The translations under genes and the position numbers were made by a program. Under the pieces are notes generated by a model, which made no database searches, was not told the DNA's origin, and saw nothing but the letters and a program-made list of their open reading frames with translations. Shown here one piece after another: positions 62,634 to 64,000 of a stretch of 64,000 bases of DNA; the stretch's first letter is position 1, and each line of letters starts with the position of its first letter. Source of the DNA: Niveispirillum sp. SYP-B3756 (lineage in GTDB: Bacteria; Pseudomonadota; Alphaproteobacteria; Azospirillales; Azospirillaceae); assembly GCF_009495745.1 (NCBI RefSeq), contig NZ_WIDQ01000002.1, forward strand, positions 310,001 through 374,000, read 5' to 3'.

Positions 62634-62921
62634 TCAGTGGCGGCGCGGGCCACCCGGACGGCGCGGCGGGCCACCGGCGGGCGGCGGGCCGCCGGCGCGT
62701 TCATCCTTGTGACGGAAGGTAATGCGCCCCTTATTGAGGTCGTAGGGGGTCATTTCCACCGTCACCCGGTCACCCGCCAGGGTGCGGATGCGGCTTTTAC
62801 GCATTTTGCCGGCCGTATAGGCGATGATCTCGTGGCCATTTTCCAGCGTCACGCGGAAACGGCCATCCGGCAGGGCTTCCTGAACAGTGCCCTCAAACTC
62901 AATGAACTCTTCTTTGGCCAT
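62634..62921 (-). CDS. infA: Translation initiation factor IF-1 with C-terminal extension
   Basis: 95 residues; residues 1-72 are a normal IF-1 OB-fold ([21 protein letters not shown] ... [20 protein letters not shown]). A further 23 residues are Gly/Pro/Arg-rich ([16 protein letters not shown]), absent from the usual 72-residue factor. IF-1 sits in the ribosomal A site during initiation. ATG 62921 has GGAGAGG ahead. Confidence 0.93.
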   Translation of the reverse strand: MAKEEFIEFEGTVQEALPDGRFRVTLENGHEIIAYTAGKMRKSRIRTLAGDRVTVEMTPYDLNKGRITFRHKDERAGGPPPAGGPPRRPGGPRRH

Positions 62922-63082
62922 CTGGCCTCTCCTTGCAACGGCGGTGGCGGTACTGAACGGGCCGCTGCCGCCTGTCTGATCCATGTACAAAGCCAATCAG
63001 GGCGCGCAGGCTCCCCGCCTGTGCACCCTTTGCGAAGGGCTTCCATTACGTTGTCCTGGCGCCGGCCCGGGGCCGGACCGCA

Positions 63083-63289
63083 TCAGTTACGCAGGTTGAG
63101 CGCCACCGTCTTGCCGGTGCGCCGGTCCTTCTCCACGTCGAACTGCAGCCACTGGCCTTCCTTCAAGGTCGCCAGACCGATGCGCTGAACGGACGAGATA
63201 TGGACGAAAATATCAGGGCTGCCATCTTCCGGCGTGATGAAGCCATAACCCTTGATGCTGTTGAACCATTTGACCGTGCCCGCGGGCAT
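63083..63289 (-). CDS. Cold shock protein (CspA family)
   Basis: 68 residues, one cold shock domain with RNP1-like KGYGFITP and RNP2-like DIFVHIS. It binds single-stranded RNA or DNA as an RNA chaperone. ATG 63289 has GGGGAG 10 bases ahead; TTG 63298 lies too close to that signal. About 160 bases upstream of infA on the same strand; the two may respond together to cold. Confidence 0.95.
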   Translation of the reverse strand: MPAGTVKWFNSIKGYGFITPEDGSPDIFVHISSVQRIGLATLKEGQWLQFDVEKDRRTGKTVALNLRN

Positions 63290-63460
63290 TTTTGGCAATC
63301 TCCCCTTGAGGTTCCCGACTGTCGGCTACAGCGGGAACGGGGCCGGTTGCCATGCCGGCCGGTCCAGAAGCAGGAACGACGGCGGCAAGATGGCGCTTTG
63401 GCCGGCCGAATGCAAGCGGTCGGCCTGTCATGGCACCCATCGGCAGCGCCATTCTCCCCT

Positions 63461-64000
63461 TCAACGCATGCGGGCCGGCGTTGCCACCAGCGGCATCACA
63501 TTGGCGGCAAGGGTCAGCCCGTCCGGCTGGTCCAGATATCCCAGATCGGCATTCATTGCCCAGGAACGGGCGATGTGCAGCAAGGGGATGGTCGGCAGTT
63601 CCCGCATCACCAGGGTGCTGATCTGGCGCGTCAGGGCGGCGCGCTCCGTCTTGTCTTCCGTCGCCATCGCCCGTTCCACCAGCCCATCCAGCTCGGCGTT
63701 GGAATAGCCCTGGAAATTCCCGGCCCCTGCCCCCCGTGCCGAATCACGGGTCACCAGCGTATCGCGCGTCTGCTGAGCCAGATCGCCATCGAACATGACA
63801 CGTCCGATCATCATCATGTCGAAATCGCCCGATTCCAGCAGCCCGGGCAGCGCTTCAGACGGAACATCGCGGATATCAACCTGGACCCCGGCCAGCCGCA
63901 GGTAGCGGGCCACCCCGTCCGCCACCCGGCGGAAGGTGGGGGGCGTGGTGATTTCCAGTTTTTGCGGCAGGCGGGTGCCCGGCGGTGGGGTGGGCAGCTC
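63461..64000 (-). CDS. Solute-binding protein, family 5, C-terminal part (cut by window edge)
   Basis: About 179 residues at the C-terminal end; the start lies beyond 64000. The pattern KLEITTPPTFRRVADGVARYLRLAGVQVDI...SGDFDMMMIG and the end (ELPTIPLLHIARSWAMNADLGYL) fit periplasmic binding proteins for peptides, nickel or related solutes (SBP_bac_5). No permease is seen in the window. Confidence 0.85.
   Translation of the reverse strand, partial: ELPTPPPGTRLPQKLEITTPPTFRRVADGVARYLRLAGVQVDIRDVPSEALPGLLESGDFDMMMIGRVMFDGDLAQQTRDTLVTRDSARGAGAGNFQGYSNAELDGLVERAMATEDKTERAALTRQISTLVMRELPTIPLLHIARSWAMNADLGYLDQPDGLTLAANVMPLVATPARMR

Overview
The window is about 64 kb of GC-rich, densely coded chromosomal DNA. 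Protein content points to a motile, respiring alphaproteobacterium of the Rhodospirillales/Azospirillaceae type: alphaproteobacterial-style flagellar genes (fliL-fliM-small coiled coil-MotE-like), a class I PHA synthase, cytochrome c' with a b561, IF-1 with a C-terminal tail, and two TonB iron-uptake loci. This placement is inferred from gene content, not from a search. I see no rRNA, tRNA, CRISPR array, prophage or intact insertion sequence. Mobile-like DNA is limited to short palindromic repeat families between genes.

Layout. 1-7.8 kb: a P-type cation ATPase (cut by the window edge) diverges from a PHA synthase across a perfect FNR/FixK-type box. A DUF4010/MgtC-like membrane protein, a membrane GGDEF cyclase, an SDR and Ada follow. 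7.9-17.5 kb: flagellar island with two divergent operons: fliF-fliH-fliN-fliP-fhlB-fliG-(fliK-like) on the minus strand and fliL-fliM-DUF6468-like-motE-like on the plus strand. 17.8-24.8 kb: an unusual methyltransferase plus small-protein pair, a membrane protein, LysR and GntR regulators, a PilZ protein with a J-domain-like tail, and a degenerate EAL protein. 24.9-30.7 kb: FecI-FecR-TonB receptor-two tiny membrane proteins-PepSY protein, one compact iron-uptake operon. 30.8-34.6 kb: a solute-binding protein and galactonate-type sugar acid genes (dgoK, dgoA, SMP-30 lactonase). 34.8-40.6 kb: a lysine catabolic cluster (lysine/saccharopine dehydrogenase, ALDH7, DUF1338/HglS, D-2-hydroxyglutarate dehydrogenase, Lrp regulator). 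40.7-46.3 kb: TetR, a Fiu-like siderophore receptor, a PiuC/YbiX dioxygenase, a structured leader with a 48-residue reading frame, DUF4112 and TerB-like genes. 46.4-55.3 kb: a chemoreceptor and a CzcCBA-type metal efflux operon framed by two small His-rich exported proteins. 55.6-64 kb: icd, a LOG-family protein, cytochrome c' and b561, a LysM protein, several small conserved genes, infA, a cold shock protein and the C-terminal end of a family 5 solute-binding protein.

How the parts fit. The lysine cluster reads as a nearly full route from lysine to 2-oxoglutarate, with only the 2-aminoadipate aminotransferase missing. The two TonB loci share a TGCGAATAA motif in their upstream regions, which suggests joint Fur control. 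The most interesting unexplained features are the multi-hairpin leader at 45014-45136, a possible Shine-Dalgarno-masking inverted repeat in front of fliF, the PilZ/J-like fusion, the methyltransferase pair at 17.8-19.4 kb, and two families of intergenic palindromic elements.
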